A stretch of 64,000 bases of DNA from Phellopilus nigrolimitatus. Taxonomy: Eukaryota; Basidiomycota; Agaricomycetes; Hymenochaetales; Hymenochaetaceae. The DNA lies in assembly GCA_021029095.1 (NCBI GenBank), contig JAJOHG010000012.1, forward strand, positions 496,001 through 560,000, given 5' to 3'. Shown here piece after piece: positions 60,931 through 64,000 of this stretch. The notes under the pieces were generated by a model. That model made no database searches. It saw only the letters and a program-made list of their open reading frames with translations, and was not told the DNA's origin. Made by a program: the position numbers and the translations under genes. Position 1 is the stretch's first letter, and each line of letters opens with the position of its first letter.

Positions 60931-62750
60931 TCACCTCGCAGGTTCGATTGGATACCACTTGTTGAAGACCATCCCCGGGTCATACTTCTTTTTGATCTGC
61001 TGGAGACGTGGGTAGTTATCTCCGAACGAAGCTTGCGATCGGCTGAAGGGGATATTGCTGTCTCCGACTTGAAAAAAGAAAAAGAGTGTGTAATCTATAA
61101 GTTTTATTCAAGTTAACCTTGACTAGCATGAACGTACTAAAATTCCCGTACGCCTTGTTTTTCGCTTCCTCAGGGTCCGCCTCACCGCTAACCATCACAT
61201 CGATGAGCCTGCATACGAGCTCGCGCGCACCTTGCATCTTCTCCCCCGCGCCGGGCTCATCGTCCCAATACGAGCTCGAGATCCCCGTGAGGTGGGGCAT
61301 GCGGTTGCTGAGTGCCGTCGCGTCGCTCGACACACCGCTGACCTTGTTCTGGTTCAGGAAGCCAAGGCCTGCCATGATGCGCAGGTCTCTGCGCGCATCA
61401 GACTCCACGACAATCCGCTCGTACAGTTTTTCGGCGACAGCAGCATTGTAACTTCCAACGGACGCGCCCTTCTCGTAAGTGTGCTGACCGTGACGAACAC
61501 CCGCGTTCTACACCAATGTAATCGTTGATCAGTAGAGACGGCGGAAGAAAGGCATAAACCCACCTGGACAGCATTCACGAGCTCATACGGCATTTCTTTA
61601 GCATTGTCGATCGGGTCTGAGTGTACCGGCATTAGAATTGGGGAGGAAAATATGCTTGTGTACGGATCACCTACTCAGATCGAGAAAGTCCTTGTAAGCA
61701 TTCTTTCCCTCTACCTCTGAGCCATTATGGAAAACGACAAGAAGGACCGCCGGCTGATTGAAGGAAATTAAATATTTTTTGGTTTTAAATTATTTTATGG
61801 CTCATTGATTTGACTTACTACGCGTTCAGGTGTAGGAAGTCTCGTCATGGCTAAGATTATCGCTTCTTTCGGAGAGGGAAATCCTTGAGCCAGCCATTTC
61901 TCAAGAGTTCTCAATGATTCGACTGCCAAGGGACCAGGGAAAGCCAGAATACCGGCATAAACCGTCTTTCGTTGTTCGTGTAGTCTGAAGACAAACTCGG
62001 TACAGACGCCGAAGTTACTTCCTCCGCCTCTGATCGCCCAGAAAAGGTCTTCGTTTTCAGTTTCATTAGCTGTAACAATAGAGCCGTTAGCTAGAACCAT
62101 TTTTGCCTAACGAAGGGACAATGATCAGCTATTCTGATTTGACGGAAATTCTGTGAGAACATACTTGCAGGAGATTATCGCAAGTGTATCCATGCTCAGA
62201 GGCAAGATATCCATATCCTCCCCCAAGAGTGAGACTTTCATACATTTAGTTGATTTCAGTGTGAAAAAAAGCCAGTATAATCACCCTCCTACACCGGTCT
62301 TGAAGAGAAATAATTAGACAATGACATCAAAGGCAAATGGGACAAGAAAACTACATGATTCACAGTTCCTCCGACTGTTGCCAGACCGAACTTGATTGCA
62401 GCATTGTCGACAGCTTCCCAGAGCGCGCCACCACCAACATATGCGATCTTCTGCGCCGAGTCAATGCGGACACCATTAATAAACCTCGAGAGATCGATGA
62501 CAAGCCCGTCTTTAGAAGACGATGCGCCTGGCACGCTATGTCCACCGCCGCGAATTGCGAGCGGCAGCTTTTCCGCGGTTGCGTACTTGATAGCATGCGA
62601 TACATCGTGTTCGTCTCTTACAAAGGCGACTATCTTGGCGCGTCGAACAGCACCGGACGCCCAGCGACTGATAGCCTTTTCGTAATCCGGATGGTCAGGC
62701 GTGACGATGTCGCCTTTGAAAGAGCTTTGGAACTGTGCGAAGGAGGACAT
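60931..62750 (-). CDS. BBE-type FAD-linked oxidase (berberine-bridge-enzyme-like), bicovalent flavin
   Basis: Exons complement(60931..61067, 61138..61507, 61564..61616, 61675..61753, 61819..62106, 62165..62234, 62285..62298, 62355..62750); 468 aa, phases close. The PCMH FAD-binding domain shows [19 protein letters not shown], where the His is the usual flavin attachment site, and [20 protein letters not shown]. The later EHGYTCDNL carries the Cys seen in enzymes with a second covalent bond to FAD. The C-terminal BBE segment ends in [15 protein letters not shown]. No signal peptide is visible, so a cytosolic oxidase is more likely than a secreted one. Such enzymes oxidise sugars or secondary metabolites; substrate unknown. 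Exon 2 is a 14-nt microexon. It neighbours another FAD enzyme. Confidence 0.93.
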
Positions 62751-63295
62751 AATGGAGGAAATACCAGGGGTTGTATCGATGCGTCGTGTCGAAGGATGAT
62801 TCCAGATGTTTTATAGGTAAGCGATATGCAAGGTTTAACTCATGTTGCATCCACCTGTTCCAAAACCCGATAATTTTACTTCAGCACAGAAGCCATCAAG
62901 TTATCGGCGATGTCGCATACATGTACGTATGCATGTATAGGCAACGAGGGATCGATCCACGTTGGTAGATCGAATTTTGAAGTTTACGTGGACGATGTGC
63001 TTACGTAATTCTCCGTATTTGCAAAGAATGGATTGAATCGGCGACATAGCCTCTACGCATCCAAGTACCGACGGGGCATGGTCAAAGTTCTTTAACCATT
63101 TCACTTTGCAGATACGACTGTCTTTCAGCTTGATCTAGAGTTTTCGATCATTCTGGGGAAGCCTATCAACCGCTGACTATCGCTATCTTTAGTCTATGCC
63201 AAAAACACGCTTTCGATTCCCTGCAGAACTCGGAAATTGACAACTCACCTTGCTCATGTGGATGCCACGACTACTTCTTGCATACATGTAATTCC
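62751..63295. other. Intergenic
   Basis: 545 bp between two minus-strand FAD enzyme genes; contains a short CATGTACGTATGCATG alternating stretch near 62920. No other feature recognised. Confidence 0.5.
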
Positions 63296-64000
63296 TCAAA
63301 TTTGCGATGCTGCGGCATTCGCATTCTTTGCAACTTCTGCCGCCGCTTTTCCCGCTTTGCGTCCAAACACTGCTCCAGCCGTCAACCCACTCCCACCGGG
63401 ATAGTTTCCAAAAAACAGCCCGCCAACAAGTTCGCCAGTGCAGAAGAGCCCGGGGATCGGGAGCCCGGAATTCTCTGATAGAACGCCAGCTGTATACGGG
63501 TCGATGGCGAGCCCACCGAATGTGAACGTGATACCACATGCAACTTTCACAGCGAGGAACGGAGGGGAGGTAAGCGGGAGCGCCCAATTACTTTTCGGAG
63601 GAATGAGGCATTTAGGCGAGGAAGGAGACTCAGTCGAGAGCCCGTCTTTAACGGCGGGATCCCACTTAATATTGGAGTATGCGGCGCGGTTTGCTTCGAC
63701 AGCTGTGTTATACTCTTTTATCGTTTGAACGAAAGTAGAGGGCTCTGCAAGACCGTCGTCTACGAGCTTTTCTGCAAGCTCCTCGATGCTTTCCGCATGT
63801 ACCTTCTGAACAATTCCATCGCCGTACTCTTCTTCCCTTAGCCACCCAGTCACCTGCGCATCGTACACCTGAAACGCTACGCCCCCTGGCTGTGCTAGGA
63901 TCGCACGCCCAAAGCGCGCGTAGGTATAGTTGCGGAAGTCTTCCCCCTCGTCGACGAAGCGCAGCCCGGACGAATTAAGCATGAGCCCGAGCGGGTAGCC
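63296..64000 (-). CDS. FAD-dependent oxidoreductase (fumarate-reductase/tricarballylate-dehydrogenase-like), C-terminal part (5' end outside window)
   Basis: A frame open from base 64000 to the stop at 63296 (234 codons) without introns. It contains FVDEGEDFRNYTYARFG, the FAD_binding_2 region that forms the catalytic face. The C-terminal block reads ITFTFGGLAIDP, GLPIPGLFCTGELVGGLFFGNYPGGSGLTAGAVFGRKAG, which contacts the FAD in flavoprotein subunits of the succinate/fumarate oxidoreductase superfamily. The arrangement fits CobZ/TcuA-type tricarballylate dehydrogenases. The N-terminal Rossmann motif lies outside the window, so substrate and length are unknown. Confidence 0.82.
   Translation of the reverse strand, partial: GYPLGLMLNSSGLRFVDEGEDFRNYTYARFGRAILAQPGGVAFQVYDAQVTGWLREEEYGDGIVQKVHAESIEELAEKLVDDGLAEPSTFVQTIKEYNTAVEANRAAYSNIKWDPAVKDGLSTESPSSPKCLIPPKSNWALPLTSPPFLAVKVACGITFTFGGLAIDPYTAGVLSENSGLPIPGLFCTGELVGGLFFGNYPGGSGLTAGAVFGRKAGKAAAEVAKNANAAASQI

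Noticed and set aside
60941..60960. GGTTCGATTGG resembling a tRNA T-arm box
   Set aside because: It lies at the end of the FAD oxidase coding region and no cloverleaf can be folded around it.

Overview
The window is nuclear DNA of a filamentous basidiomycete, most likely an Agaricomycete. Almost every gene is split by short introns (about 160 inferred, mostly 46-90 nt, GT-AG with a few GC-AG). Genes are dense on both strands with 0.3-1 kb spacers. The gene set is eukaryotic (VDAC, prohibitin, complex I, exosome, TORC2, MSH5), with F-box/LRR and extracellular GDSL esterase families typical of mushrooms. No bacterial operons, CRISPR arrays, rRNA or tRNA genes were seen. Exons were built by hand from splice signals, reading phase and conserved protein motifs. 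For most models all exon phases close, and this is the main support for the coordinates.

Left third (1-23.5 kb): tail of a CSC1/TMEM63 channel; a single-pass membrane protein; mitochondrial porin; a histidine phosphatase with an 8-nt microexon; an AN1 zinc-finger protein with a UIM and a C-terminal CaaX box; the spliceosomal cyclophilin-WD40 PPWD1; a small orphan gene; a Ypk1/Gad8-type AGC kinase; a VAP/Scs2 ER tether; a secreted GDSL esterase; ribosomal protein uL22 (RPL17); and complex I subunit NDUFS4.

Middle (23.5-47 kb): an LRR/F-box-like protein; the 25-exon Rictor/Avo3/Ste20 subunit of TORC2, which carries an apparent 1-nt frame slip in one exon; a mitochondrial phosphate carrier; an orphan nuclear-looking protein; the 28-exon meiotic MutS homologue MSH5; prohibitin-2; the exosome cap RRP40; and a helical orphan protein.

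Right third (47-64 kb): a G-patch protein with SUMO-interaction-like motifs; a PQ-loop transporter; an F-box protein; then an AT-rich, CpG-poor block (about 55.8-58.1 kb) holding an intact intronless F-box gene, degenerate tandem repeats and a perfect 13-bp hairpin. This is followed by a decayed, intron-bearing 5' copy of the splicing factor CLF1, an HNH-nuclease-domain protein, a BBE-type FAD oxidase, and the end of a fumarate-reductase-like FAD oxidoreductase cut by the window edge.

Functional links visible here are the TORC2 subunit Avo3 and the TORC2 substrate kinase Ypk1 on the same strand 11 kb apart, several divergent gene pairs sharing 310-360 bp promoters, and two adjacent FAD oxidoreductases at the right edge. 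No clearly new multi-gene system was recognised. The most checkable oddities are the Avo3 frame slip, the GC-AG introns, the microexons, the CpG-poor F-box island and the CLF1 relic.
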